Shown in pieces: positions 24,751 through 36,506 of a DNA stretch of 64,000 bases; positions within the stretch are counted from its first letter, which is position 1; every line of letters begins with the position of its first letter. Under the pieces are notes generated by a model, which saw nothing but the letters and a program-made list of their open reading frames with translations, searched no databases and had not been told where the DNA came from. The position numbers were made by a program, and so were the translations under genes. The stretch is from Astragalus membranaceus (lineage: Eukaryota; Streptophyta; Magnoliopsida; Fabales; Fabaceae): contig CM076846.1 of the NCBI GenBank assembly GCA_039519185.1, positions 125,740,182-125,804,181 on the forward strand, in the 5' to 3' direction.

Positions 24751-25869
24751 AACGAAAAACAACTCCAAAAGTATTCCAAAAGAATATATGAACTAGGTCA
24801 TCATTAAAAGCAAACTAAACGTGATGGACATGTTGTCTTCTGTATAGATAAATATTCAAACGGGAAGCTTTTCTGTATGCTAGCAAGTGTCAAATAAATT
24901 CAATAGCTTATATGATGTATAAGATGTGAGCATTGTATTATGTTACAACTCTCAGTATTTTATCCTTTCCAAGAGTTCTTCCCAATCACTAGTCACCTAC
25001 TAAACAAAGGGAAATTCTTTGTAACAATGGCGCATTTTATTAGCTCCAAAAATGGTATGAAAACAAAGTCACAGATTAATTGATCTTAGCAGTTTGATGA
25101 ACTTCTCACGCTCGAAGGACTCGGATGCTTTTAAGGCTTATGGATTGGTCACCAGAAAACTGTACAGTTGAGGCAGAACATGGAGACACCAGTAGCCACT
25201 ACAGGAGAGTGGAGAAGTGCTCATTTGTGCAAGGAATCTATCTTGTGGAGGAAATCAGTCAAGAAGTGATATCCAAAGAAGCAAATTAGTTTTGAATGAA
25301 TACATTCTTGCCAGCTCTTCTTTAGCCTCCACGGCCATCTCCATGACAAAAACTGAAATGTTGGGACAAGTAAAATCCTTTACAATTTGCAGTGAATATT
25401 TAGAGAAAAAGAACATGTAGTATGGGCTCGGATATATCGTTTTATATCATTATTACTGAAGGTAGTAGAATGACAAGATGTTCAGGCAATGCCCAGAAAA
25501 TTTACAACTTGGGCAGTCCCAACTGATTGCCCTACAACTCAAGGTCAGCCATTAAATTTTTTTGTTCAGGTACAAGTGCAGTCCAAAGAAATGGGTGGAA
25601 ATCTTACTAAGCAAGGGGAAGGAACTTACACTAATAGCTTCAAGATAAATATAGAAAGAAAGATCAACAAAAAAAAATTATGCATGTGCTTTACTAGTAT
25701 ATACCTATAAGGCTATATAGCCTATAACTATTCTTATGTTACAAAAAGAAATGCCTATGAAGAAATGATAAAGCAAAACTAAAAGAAAAAAAATAGTTTC
25801 TCTACGGAAAAATGTAACTTCCTATAAGATATTAGTGTTCTCATACCAAATTTTCCAGAAGATGATGCC
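24751..25869. other. Apyrase 3' flank, no other gene seen
   Basis: AT-rich. Plus-strand short frames at 25217-25420 and 25489-25710 have no family. The part adjacent to 25870 is presumably apyrase 3' UTR and terminator. Confidence 0.5.
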
Positions 25870-28800
25870 CTAAACCTTCACCAGGTGTGCCTCAGCCACT
25901 GACGAATTGAGGTCTTCTCGAGATTGAGATCTTCTACTCTGCAGACGCATCTGACTTCTATGGGGCGCCCAGAGGGCCCCCATATTACTACTCTCAAACT
26001 GCATCTGTCCTAAATTGTTTGAGGAATAACTGTGTGAGACACTACTAGCTGCCGGGTAAAAGGAAGATTCCATCATCTGGATGCCACCACTGGTATCACC
26101 AAGACCATATCCCATGCTAAATGGTCTATCTTGTGAACCTGCAATTGTTGGGCTGAGTGGGGTCTTTACTCTTGCTTCTCCTACAATATCATTGCTACAT
26201 TAGCTCCAATGCTTAATCACAAAGAACTATTACCAACACTCTACACAGATTGTTCGAATTTACATTTAAATGATCACTTGAGATTATAAGAGTTCAGACA
26301 AAGGGTTTGTGAAATGCCAGTGTGTGTAATTAGCACTAAGCAAAGTTGATATTTATATACAGTTTACAATAAATTACAAGTTATGTTTACAAAGAAAATA
26401 AACACAAGTTCAACTTCCTATGTGCAAAAATTCAATCATTATACATGAACCTAAAGCTTGGCTGTTCCCAACAGCCATCTTATTGTTTACAACAATCCCC
26501 CTCTGGAGCATAGTACAAGTTAAATTTACATAGGTCCTCTAAAAGGCTTTGTAATTTCTGCAAATTTACATAGGTCCTATTAAAGCCTTTGTAATTTTTG
26601 CTGCGTACTTTTATATTCCACTAATAAAAATGGAATATCACTCCACTCCTTTAGTAGGGGGGCACTCAGGTATTTTGAAGACCTATACAGGATTGGCTGG
26701 AAATCTCTACTGGACTAGCATGAAACAATGAGTGGAGGGTTTTGTGTGAAGTCTTGTGATGGGTGTCAAAGGCATGAGTATGCAGCCACAGCACCCAAGG
26801 AACTACTCCGGCCATTGCTTTTACCAGATCGAATATGGGAAGATATAGAATTGAATTTTATTACACGACTTCCTAAATACAAAGGTGAATATGTTTTTAC
26901 GGTAGTAGACCGGTTGTCTGAATATGCTCATTTTATCTTGTTGCAACATCCTCATATAACCAAGACAGTAGCTGATCTGTCTGCCATGTAGATTATTATA
27001 CGGCTTCCTGGGTGCCATCGGCTGAATTTTGTTTATGCTAGTTCATTTCAAATGTCCATTGGCCAAACCCCTTATGAAGTATGAAGTAGTATATATGACA
27101 GAAAGACTTCTACTGTCAGTCGTTTCTTAAAGAATGGAACTAAAGCCAGTGGCACTAGAGTTGTTACATGGAGCTGAAGCACTCCAACTAAAATATAATC
27201 TATCCAGGAACAAGAATAGATGAAGAAACATACTAACAAAAGGAGGAGACCAGTGCCATTTCAACTGGGAGAATGATTATTCTTAAATTGAGTTCCCATA
27301 GGCAGAAAACCCTTTCTAGAAGGATCCACTACAAATTGGCAGCATCGTACTATGGCCCTCTTAAAATTATTGCCAAATATAGTGATGTTGCATAGAAACT
27401 TCACCTTCCACCTGATTCTCAGGCACATCCTATTTTTCATGTCTCACCCCTTAAAAAGGCCATTGGCAACTATCATCTGCAAGCTGACTTACCAAGTGGT
27501 ATGGATTGGAGGTAGCTCTAGAAGATGAAACCGAACCATAATAAATGCTCATTAGTAGAAAAATTATTCAAAATGGGGAAGTGTTTTGCCAATGGTTTGT
27601 CGGGTGGAACGGTAAGGGATGGATGGTACACTTGGGAGGATGACTACACACTTCAGACTCGATTTCCTAATTTTAACCTTGAGGACAGGGCTACAGCTGC
27701 AGCGGGTGGTAACATTAGAGACCAAAGTCATTATGTTGGCCAAGTTCCAGATCACGCAGAAAGCAAGCCTAGAATGTGGCTAGTGTAATCTAGGATAAGC
27801 ATTTTTCTTCCTAGACTAGACAAGGGATCAAGATATTAACTAAGAATATAATTTTGCTTCACGTACTGGAGATTTAGGTGAATAAATGGATTTGCATCCC
27901 TCTAGTTCACTTGAAAAGAAAGATGACTTCACACAAGTATCTATTCTTAAGTCACCATAGATCACTTTCATAGGTTTTTTTTACCAGAGACTTTCAGAGT
28001 GAAAACTGCCTAAAAATACCATATATGTTCTATAAGATAGAAATCAAGAATCCGACAGAGAAAGCCTGATAGAGATCATTTTCCCTTTCATCCTAGGTCC
28101 AATGCAGCAGTAGGATAATCATTTACAATTTGTTTACAAAAGAATATATGTGATGATCAATAATTACATCGGACTCAACTGTTTAAGTTGCAGCAATCAC
28201 AGCAATCTCATGGCACTAAACTTATGGGGTCATCAGAAATCATCAGTTGTAAAAGTGGGACGGTAACACTGAAATCTAAAAATCCTAAAAATTCATTTGT
28301 TGTTTAAATTGTGGTAAGGTCGGATATTGAATTTATAGCCATCAAAATTCGTGTAAATAACTTACCCGAAATGATTGGACTCCAACTCTTGAACCGGAAA
28401 GGAGACTGAATGTTAAGAACAGATGCACTTGACCCATTGTTATGCCTAAAAAGAGGAAGATATTGCCTCCGGAAAAATCTCGGCACCCAATTGAGGACAC
28501 ATGATAGAGCGCAACATAAAAGAATGAAAGAGAGCAACAAAATGGGAATAAGAATCAGAGGATTCATCTTCATCTGAAGCAAGTCAAAACCGCGAAGCCC
28601 AAATCTAGCCGAATAAGACTTCCCAGCTTCCAACAATGCCACCCCAAGCGTCCAAGTGATACTCCCAGAACCAACAGTTATATGTCTATCAGTAATGTGC
28701 AAACCCTCTCTCAGCAAAGATGCAACATAAGGTGCCCTGAAACAATACTGCTCAATAAAAGGCTGAGGAGCAACACTTTTCTTCGCAATATCCCATTTTT

Positions 28801-30211
28801 TGTCACAGAATTCCTTCCCCTTTTCCAACACATCATCAATTGTAGCCTCAGAAGTCAAGTTAAAAAATCTATACACCACAAAAAACCCAGAAATCACATA
28901 AAAATGACCTAACGGGCGAGGAAGATTATCACGCAAGGCACACGGATGCACCTCACAATCAATTCCCGGACCAACATCAGACCATTCAGACAAATTAACA
29001 GCCACCTTAGCAAGTGCACTACATCGTTTCCAATTCGGAGAACCAACAAGCATAACCGAAGTTTTCGAATTTCCTTTCCCACGACCAACATTCGCATTAA
29101 TCTTAGGACTCTCTCCCTCTCTTTCTTTCTCACCATTCGAACAACGCGAACACGTGTATTGATTCTTATACCCAGATTGCAAACAAGGATGTTTAACTTT
29201 AACTTCACCTAAACCAACCTTCCCCTTCTTAAAAAGATAAGCCACAGATTTATCAAATGCCTCATTTAAACCATACCCAGCTAAAGAATAAGCAGTAAGA
29301 TGATGATTAACATTACCAATCCTAACATACAAACTAGTCTCACTATTCACCAATTGATCACCCTCAAAAGTAACTTGCAATGAAGAACCACCCAAATCAA
29401 GTGCACCATAAGTTTCTTTCCTAGGTTTAACCCCCAAAATCCCACTATCATAATTCAATGCAATCCATCCAAAATAAGCTTCTTCAGTTCCAGTAATAAT
29501 CTTAACCCAATCTTTTCTACAAACAAAACTAGAACCCTTAAGAACATTCCAAGCATTATCCAACAACCATTTCGAATCACTTACCGGAAGTCTCCGAACA
29601 CCGGCAGTAGCGTAAAGCAAAAGCGAAGTACTCTTATGATCACCTTCTGGAATCTGCTTCTGAGCCCATTTCAAAAGCGGTTTCAAAGCAGTTTTCAAAC
29701 CAGTTACATTGTTAACCAGTTTATCAATTCCCGGTTCAGTTTCCATTCGATCATAAGCACGTCCAGTTTGTGAACCGCGCTTTTTATGCAAACCATTTCG
29801 TAATGAACTAACAACTATCGGAAGAGAAGTATCTTCGTTTTGTTGAATTTCAGCTTTGTAAACATAAACACGAGTTCCAGTGCTTCCACAATCAAGAACA
29901 ACGTAATACTTAGCTGAATTTTGTTGAGAGTAAACAATTGTTAAAATCGCGTAGATCAGAAAAAGAAAGAAGAGGAAGCAGAGGGTGAGACAAATGGGCC
30001 TGGCCCATTTCTTGCGAACCGGAATACCGGTTAAAACCGGTTTAGTTTTGGAGAAACTAGAGGCGAAGGTATCATTCTGTAGAAGATGTTGTTGTTGGGG
30101 TTTGTTCTTTAAATCGACGGTGAGGGGATGTTCGGGATCGAGGTGGCGGTAAGATGAGAGATCTTGAAGAGAAGAAGAGATTCGAAGGTTGTTGCTCTTG
30201 CCAAAGACCAT
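25870..30211 (-). CDS. APY7: Apyrase 7-type nucleoside di/triphosphatase (two exons)
   Basis: CDS is complement(join(25870..26180, 28366..30211)), 718 codons, with a 2185-bp GTAAGT...TAG intron whose phase-1 junction restores a Gly codon. It belongs to the GDA1/CD39 NTPase family, which hydrolyses NTPs and NDPs to NMPs, here probably in the Golgi or endomembrane lumen. The N-terminal TM segment spans residues 73-94. Apyrase conserved regions: VVLDCGSTGTRVYVY (104-118), LLYATAGVRRL (198-208), TGTEEAYFGW (240-249), ALDLGGSSLQVTF (270-282). VGSGSITWTLG (513-523) is followed by a second TM segment at about 551-573. Exon 2 supplies a cytosolic Ser/Arg-rich tail (RVKTPLSPTIAGSQ, RLQSRRSQSREDL). The length is close to other plant APY7 proteins (around 700-740). 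If the intron were not removed, translation would stop about 20 codons past exon 1. No frame damage is seen, so it is likely functional. Confidence 0.93.
26640..27790 (+). mobile_element. Decayed Ty3/gypsy fragment inside the apyrase intron
   Basis: On the plus strand, antisense to the host gene, pieces of a chromovirus-like polyprotein appear. There is an integrase zinc-binding segment (GFCVKSCDGCQRHEYA), then LPDRIWEDIELNFITRLPK leading into VFTVVDRLSEYAHF of the integrase core. After several breaks come FHVSPLKKAIGNY and a chromodomain-like FPNFNLEDRA. No LTRs or primer site are seen, and stops and deletions are frequent. Its orientation and location within the intron leave both splice sites intact. 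Confidence 0.75.
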
Positions 30212-30548
30212 GTCTTAAAGCTTCCACTAGTTCTGATGATGGTGGTGGTGGTTATGTGGCATTTCGTGAGTGTCGTGGGAAGTTGAATCGTGATACTGAA
30301 AGCAGTTACAGTGGTTGTTGTTTGTGTTGGTGTGGTGAGATCTGGAGATGAAGAGAGAGAGATGGAGTAGGCACTTGCACAGATCTCTCTGTAGAACAGA
30401 GCTGGGTGAAAAACTAAGAAGAAGACTAGTTTTTTTGTTTGTTTTTTTTTTATTTTTGGTTTGTTTTTGTAATTGTGGAATGTGCGTATTTGGCCCAATC
30501 TTTGATATCTGTAATGATATAGGATGGATTTTGACTTGACAAAAAAAA
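30212..30548 (-). promoter_or_regulatory. Presumed apyrase 5' UTR and proximal promoter
   Basis: The ~340 bp between the apyrase ATG and the next transposon is CT-rich on the gene strand (TCTCTCTCTTCATCTCC near 30340-30357), typical of plant leaders. I cannot place a TATA box with certainty. Anything further upstream has been displaced by the MULE at 30549. Confidence 0.4.
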
Positions 30549-30760
30549 GGGAAAAACTTCGTAGAACCTCCTGGCTACTCGGTGGACACCCCCAACAACC
30601 CAATATCCCCAAAATGCCCTCTCCTCTCACACCTCTCACACTCTCCTCTCCTCTCACACACTCCATTTCACCCTAAACCCATTTTCCCCAAATTATCCTA
30701 ACCTCCATATCAATCCCTCTCTTCCTTTCCTCCATTTCAGTTCCTAATTTATCTCCTTTT

Positions 30761-31355
30761 ATGGTTGCATCCATCTCTACGTTCAAGAAAGGTATGAATT
30801 TCCTCTCCTCCAATTCGTTCATTCTGTTTTTTTTCTGAAAAATTTACACGATTCGGACGTAAAACAACCGAATTCGTTCGGATGGCCGTGGTCCGAACCC
30901 ATTCGGATGGCCGTGGTCCGAACCCATTCTGATGGTCGTGGTCCGAAACTGACCAATATTTTGTTTTGCAGCTATGGAATTCGTAACTGTTATCGAACAA
31001 CATGTTGGCCACATCAACATTCCACAGAATGTTTATCAGCTGATAGGCAACACATTGCCTCGCGATTGTTACCTACATCTGGAAATTGGCAATATTTTTC
31101 CTGCTATTGTCAACAGATGAACCCAAAAGCTAATGACTTATACACAGGCTATATGCACTCTATATGAGGGTGTGGCCAGTGTTGAAGTATCAATTACATA
31201 TGCTCAGAAATGGCCGTTTAAATCTGGTCAGAATATTGCCTGAGGAAGATGAAGATGTCGCTGGTTCTGACTCAACTGATTCAGATGATGGGAGTGGTGA
31301 CGAACCAACAGAAGTCACTGTCAGTGGACCGTCATTTGGTGAAAATGACAACTGA
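30761..31355 (+). pseudogene. Transposon-carried ORF, possibly B3-like, with acidic tail
   Basis: A short first exon (30761-30791, MVASISTFKK) ends at GTATGA. The acceptor TTTTGCAG at 30964-30971 gives an in-frame second exon (MEFVTVIEQHVGHINIPQNV, then NTLPRDCYLHLEIGNIFPAI) before a stop at about 31117. A further open segment from 31164 (VWPVLKYQLHMLRNGRLNL) ends in an acidic tail (LPEEDEDVAGSDSTDSDDG). The pattern beta-strand, INIP, then LHLE.G loosely fits a B3 DNA-binding fold. That call is tentative, and breaks make it a pseudogene unless spliced. Confidence 0.35.
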
Positions 31356-31582
31356 TTTCGCGTTGTTTTATTTTAAATTGCAAACTGATATATCTTTGTA
31401 CTCATGTTTGTGGATTGTTATTTGTATGGATATTTATGTTTATTTAGTACTCAGTAATTCATATTTCGGTGGTATTTAAATTAAACAACGGGTTTATTAT
31501 TACAAAGCGCAATCGTACATCAAGCACGAAAGACATCAAAACGATAAAAAGCAACATAACGAAACAACTACGAAACTAGCGA

Positions 31583-32068
31583 TTATTTGGGAAGCCCCTG
31601 TTCCAGAAGATAAATAACCTCTTTCGGAGTGCGCATTGTTTCGACATACAACTCCAATATACGACGTCCTAATGGAACATTAGGATGTGCTTCTATCATT
31701 GCACGAACATCATCGTCGCTTCAGATCTCCATAGATGAGTAGTGGACAGTCCCGTCATCTCCACAACTGTACTTGCGGTAACGTAAACGACTTATGTCTT
31801 TACGCCACTCTCCTTCTCGACAAACCTTCCTCTCTGCATTTTCTTTCAACTGGGTGAATGTTATATCCTTATTCAACCTAGAGAAGATAGGATTGCGACA
31901 TTCAAATTCCACACCATATTCACTGTTGGTGACAGTTCCACGGTGATGAAGGACGGTTAGGAATTTGTCACTTGAGTATTGGGTTGGGCACAACTGCCAT
32001 TCCATTAGGTCTTCCATTTCAGCGGGTGGGGTTAGGGTGTTTGTGAGGAAACAGAGAAGATGAATCAA
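31583..32068 (-). pseudogene. MULE transposase N-terminal region remnant
   Basis: The minus-strand frame reads EDLMEWQLCPTQYSSDKFL, then FTQLKENAERKV and RKYSCGDDGTVHYSSMEI. It has one internal TGA at about 31721 and continues as SDDDVRAMIEAHPNVPL and RRILELYVE before TAA at 31583-31585. The order (LK..I.RK, then a YR..... segment, then DDDV..M.....P....ELYVE) is that of the PB1-like N-terminal part of plant MULE proteins. The zinc finger and DDE core are absent, so it is a deletion derivative. Confidence 0.5.
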
Positions 32069-33106
32069 AAATGGGTAAGGTGTTTGTGTGAAACTCAGTG
32101 AAGTGTGAGAGCCTATTTATAATAGGTGTGATCGAACGTGAGTTGTTGATTTTGAACGATCGGAACCGTTGAAATTCTAACTGTTGGGCACAATTTCCAA
32201 TGGTTCGGACGGTCGTGGTCCAAACCTAATTATAAAAACATCTTTAGTGGGGGGTGTCTCTGAAGATAACACACTCGGTGGTGACCAACCGAACCGGTTC
32301 GGTTGACCGTGCTCTGAACCATCATTATCCCCCCAAAAAATTAAAAACACGCATTTCATTAAGGGTATTTGTGTCTTTTCACGCGTTTAGGGGGTGTTCA
32401 CTGAGTAGCCAGGGAGTTGTGCGAAGTATGGGCAAAAAAAAAGATGGATTTTGTATTTGGGGATTTGTATTTGCACCCCAGTTTCTTTTAGGCCCATACT
32501 TCTCCCACTCCCCTCTATTCATCACACACTCTCAAACCACAACAATAATTAGAGTTAATGTATCAAACCCCATTGATACTGCACCAGACAGATTAAAAAA
32601 CAGCAGGTTCAGTTTATGCTTAAAACTTAATACTGTATTAAAAATAAGGAAAGTTATTACTCGATTAAAAAAAGTGGTAAATATTCAACACATAACAATA
32701 ATTACATGGGAAATGTGTCGTTTTAATACAAATTTGAAAACAAATCCAACAAAATACACAACTAAACATTAATCTTTACTTAAGTATACATAAGCAGGGG
32801 GTTTATCTCTATTAGTAGTGACTTCCACTTTTGTATTCGACCCGTAAATTGCATGTCCCAATCCTTTGCTATGGCGGTCCTCTTAAGATTCCATATCGCA
32901 TCGGGCGGGAGCATTGGACTTTTATTATTCATAAATACCTAACAATGGAAAACATAATTATTATTTAACTAACCTTTCACAATATATAAACGAATTATCA
33001 TTTGTGCTTCACATACCTATACAAAGTGGCCGTCCATATAGCGGATGTTGAAGACACAGACACTTCTGAATGGTGCAATATGAAAGGGGAAAATTGTGAA
33101 AGACCC

Positions 33107-33595
33107 CTAACAAGTCAGTATAACCTTGTATCTGTTAGTGATCAGATACCCTATATCTGGTACAGTCATCCAATTATCTGGTCCATTCTTGTGTGTCTGC
33201 ATCAATAATTTCATCAGAACAATGACTTTTCCAATACCACCATACAGTTTAGTGTAGAAGTTATTGTATTGCCTAAGCTCATCCAACTGATCTTGTCTAA
33301 CAGTAAGCCAAGCATCCTGGCCCCTTCCAAGTAGTGCAGCAATGCACCAAAATCCACAGTTACCATCACCGACTACATTAACTATATCTTCAGTGTAAGG
33401 ATGAATGATTTCTAGCATGTCGCTGAGGTATTTATAGTAGTCATTCGTATGAGTAATAGTAGGATTTGGAGTAAAACTAGGAGTAGCATTAAGAGTTAAA
33501 GTTGGAATGGGAGTTGACTTCTTTTGTAGTGGTGGTGGTGGTGTGGGTGTTGGCTTCTTAGGTAGTGGGGGTAGGAATAGTAGTTGAAGTGTCAA
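33107..33595 (-). pseudogene. OTU-type cysteine-protease-like domain of the MULE
   Basis: A Pro-rich linker (KKPTPTPPPPLQKKSTPIP) precedes an OTU-like core, VVGDGNCGFWCIAALLGRG, containing the D..N-C catalytic motif. WLTVRQDQLDEL and WMTVPDIGYLITNRYKVIL follow, as in plant MULE proteins fused to OTU domains. The frame ends in CGG/stop context at 33107 shortly after the predicted core, so the domain may be truncated before the catalytic His. It lies downstream of the transposase on the same strand and was probably its C-terminal part. Confidence 0.7.
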
Positions 33596-33691
33596 CTTCA
33601 GTTCGCTTTTCTTAGTATATGTGTCTCCAGTAGATGTGTTATCTTCCCGGGAGTCAAATAAGTCATCTACGTGTTCCCAGTATAACTTGTC

Positions 33692-33892
33692 TCACTTTGT
33701 TGTGAACTCATCACTCACTTTCTTTCCCTTTTTAGGTGCTCCATTTGTGGTGATCTTATCCGGAGGTGGACACATGGAAGTAGTGTATGGAAATGCCAAC
33801 TCACGTACTTTCGCCTTCAACATTACTCTACCTGCATGATCAGATGCATCAAACCTTTGCTGCAATGCTTCAAATTCAATCTTCATACTCAA
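33692..33892 (-). pseudogene. MULE inter-domain segment
   Basis: The minus-strand frame MSMKIEFEALQQRFDASDHA leads to FPYTTSMCPPPDKI and a Lys-rich end. Its position, between the transposase core and the OTU domain, matches the linker found in OTU-MULE proteins. A stop separates it from the OTU frame. Confidence 0.45.
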
Positions 33893-34091
33893 CTCATCAT
33901 TTGGGGCCCCGGCGTCTTGCTCTGCATAATGTATTTTGAAATTCAGTCTCTTCCAGTGTTAATGAACACAGTCCAATAGAATTGGGGTGCAGTCCATCAT
34001 TATCCTACAAAATAAGTATGGTTTGTTTTAGAACAATAAAATTTAAAAGGTAACAATACTTAGTGGCAAATAGAATACATACCTACCAAGA

Positions 34092-35582
34092 TCACACGCA
34101 CATGGTATATTGTGTGTGGTTCTGAATTCTTATCGTGCATCCACATGCAGATGCATCAACACCAGTCGTGTTACACTGGTTCAACTCTTTGCCTATATAG
34201 TCTATAACATTGACAGAAACTAAACCCTTAATGTTATCATATATTTTCTTTAAGTGATCAAATTTTACTCTGTTGAGGCTATGCTCAAAAGCCATATTAA
34301 GGTCAATATGTTTTAGCCTAAACATGATACATATTGAATCCCAACATTTACACAAGTCTCCCCTACTGTCGTGCAATAGTCTCTTTAACAATGAGTGTGT
34401 AGACTCAACTCTGTTGGTGGTAGTGTTACTGATGTGCATATAACGATCTATCTATGCATCAATAAACCTCACTTTGTGAGGGGTTAGCCAAGTGTTCTTC
34501 ACATATGTAATGAAGTTGTCAAATGGTGCCGATACACTCTCGAAATTTTGCAACTCTAGCTCATACTCATCCGTAGTGGCCGCATGGAAAACTCTTTTAA
34601 ATGCACTCATCGCGTCCTCAACTACAGCCATCAGATTGACATACATCCTAGTTTTGGCCCTCACGTATTTTTTTAATATGAATTTGGCACAACAATTTTG
34701 CAGATGTTGGAAATATCGTTGCCACAACATTCATCATAGCAATGTCTCTATTAGTAAGTATAACCTGTGGCAACTCATCATGTCTCCTAAATAGACCCCT
34801 CAGGTTTTCCAGAACCCACGCAAATTTATCCAATCTCTCCCCCTCGACATAAGCAAATGCAGTAGAGAAAATCCTCTTTGTTGAGGTTACACCAACAGAT
34901 ACTTATATCGGTTGGTCTTATACGTGGAATCAATACACAAAACAATAGGGAAGGTTTTTAGAAGCTCAGTGGAGTCCGGGTGTGCCCAAAAGATATCTCT
35001 GACAACATAAGTGTCCTCTGCAACTCGTTGCCGGTACACATATTGATCACGTTCCAACAAATTCATCAATTGTTGGTTCTCAGTCCTACCCTGACGCAGA
35101 CTCGATCGTTGCCTTGTACGACAATTGTATATTTGTTTGAGAGTGGTGTGGCTATCTTTAGGCTTCATAGCTTTGATTTCCTTAAGGATTAGGTTAGGCG
35201 GGATCAAATTCATACTCATCCTATCCACTACTTCATTCTCTCCTGTCGTTAATCTAGTAGTGTACGGATGACCTTCATCATAAGAATATAATGCATGGTT
35301 ATGTGTTCCACACATAACCCCCAATATCCATCCTCCAAGCTTCTTAATAAATTTACCTTTCAACCTAAATTTAAAACAGCATTTTCTAGTCCCGGTAGAA
35401 TCTAGATCATTGTGTCTGTACTTTCCAGTTTTTTCACACATCAACATGCAATATTCTTTACCTGATCTCCGTCTGTTGTTGGATCTAGATATCACAATCA
35501 CCATCTCAAGGGACTTTTCCGATAGAACGTACCCATGCCAACAACTTGTCTCAAGTATCAAACAACTGAAAAAAAATAACAA
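34092..35582 (-). pseudogene. MULE transposase (FAR1/MURA-like), frameshifted
   Basis: Three minus-strand frames follow in order. 34887-35582 has a FAR1-like zinc-binding region (SGKYR/TGKYRHND, CGTHNHAL) and the first catalytic block (FPIVLCIDSTYKTNRYK). 34452-34833 has LPQVILTNRDIAMMN (second acidic site) and LLCQIHIKK. 34092-34439 has TTTNRVESTHSLLKRLL, with the third acidic residue and the SWIM-approach region. The exon begins after TTTTTTTTCAG at about 35558. Frameshifts and stops at about 34890, 34740 and 34445 inactivate it. The N-terminal exon is not found. Confidence 0.8.
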
Positions 35583-35623
35583 GTTACTTCCTTTAAAAAA
35601 ACTGTCAGTTAGTTACTAAAAAA

Positions 35624-36370
35624 TCAAGAGAAGCCCTCGGGGTATACCACAAGACAACTCCCCGAGGAAGGGGTTAGCCCGAGGAGCAATAGGCGAAGCC
35701 GAGGGAGAGCTTAGCCTCACCCTATAGAGTGCCACGGCCGAGGTGGGCTCGGGTGCCTGAGTTACTTCCTGAGGGCGAAGGCTGGCTGAGCAAGCCAAGT
35801 GGCTAAGGTAAGGCAGGCTTGCTTGGAAGGCAAGTAAGGAGGAACACGAAGACAGAACGTGGGAGCAGTTGAAAGATCAAGTGAAGGAGCGAGTCCTTGA
35901 AAAGCGGGGGAGTTCACCCCACTAACCGTGCTAGTAAGATCGTGGGTGGTTACTCCGCCTCTTTAGGGCTTAGGAACGATGAGAATCGTTGATCTTAGAT
36001 TGATCCAACGGTAGGCAAATGTTGGCTATGGTAGTGGCCGACGAGGGCCTATGTATATAAATAGAAGAGCAATTGTACAGAATAGACACACATCAATCAA
36101 TCAAAAACTCTACGTTTATTTCATCTATCTGCTTTTATCCCTCTTTATATTTTATTTTTATGCATTAGCCAGTAGTATAATCCAACCCTCGCATCCAATT
36201 CACTCAACCTGACCATTTCTAGAGGAGTCAGGATACCCACAGTCAAAGAGCAGAGTTCCCTCCTTGGCGCAATTGCTTGAAGAACAGAGGAATCAAAAAA
36301 CCTTCCCAAACCTCTAGTTGAATCCACGGCTAGGACCTAAGAGTTTCACAAAGAACAACAACTCCACAAC
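35624..36370 (+). repeat. Left LTR, 5'-truncated
   Basis: It begins at what corresponds to base ~123 of the right LTR, so its first ~122 bp are missing. A TATA-like TATATAAATA lies at about 36054. The inner boundary is uncertain. I place it near 36370 because AATGTGTCATCTGGGATGCC (from 36370) resembles a degenerate Tat-type primer-binding site. Confidence 0.5.
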
Positions 36371-36506
36371 AAATGTGTCATCTGGGATGCCTTCTCCTAC
36401 TGAGGTTGCACCATTTGTTTTTCGTTTTATACTCCTAAACCCATACCAAAATACAACATTAATGAGTCGAATAGGTTCGGCTCTATGACACATTACAGTA
36501 CGGTTA

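Larger units (their letters stand above)
30549..32432 (+). mobile_element. Small MULE, 1.88 kb, with 9-bp target duplication
   Basis: The termini pair as ACTTCG..(A/C)AAC.CCTGGCTACTC followed by GTG.ACACCCCC: left at about 30556-30594, right at about 32387-32427 on the opposite strand. CAAAAAAAA flanks both ends (30540-30548 and 32433-32441), a 9-bp duplication typical of Mutator-like elements, although its low complexity weakens it. Inside are two convergent ORF remnants. No DDE transposase core is present. Confidence 0.7.

Noticed and set aside
28682..29212. Plus- and minus-strand frames within the apyrase exon
   Set aside because: Shadow frames of a strongly supported apyrase coding exon.
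30109..30666. 185-codon minus-strand ORF upstream of the apyrase
   Set aside because: It runs through the apyrase leader into the MULE terminus and overlaps the apyrase start; composition is leader-like.
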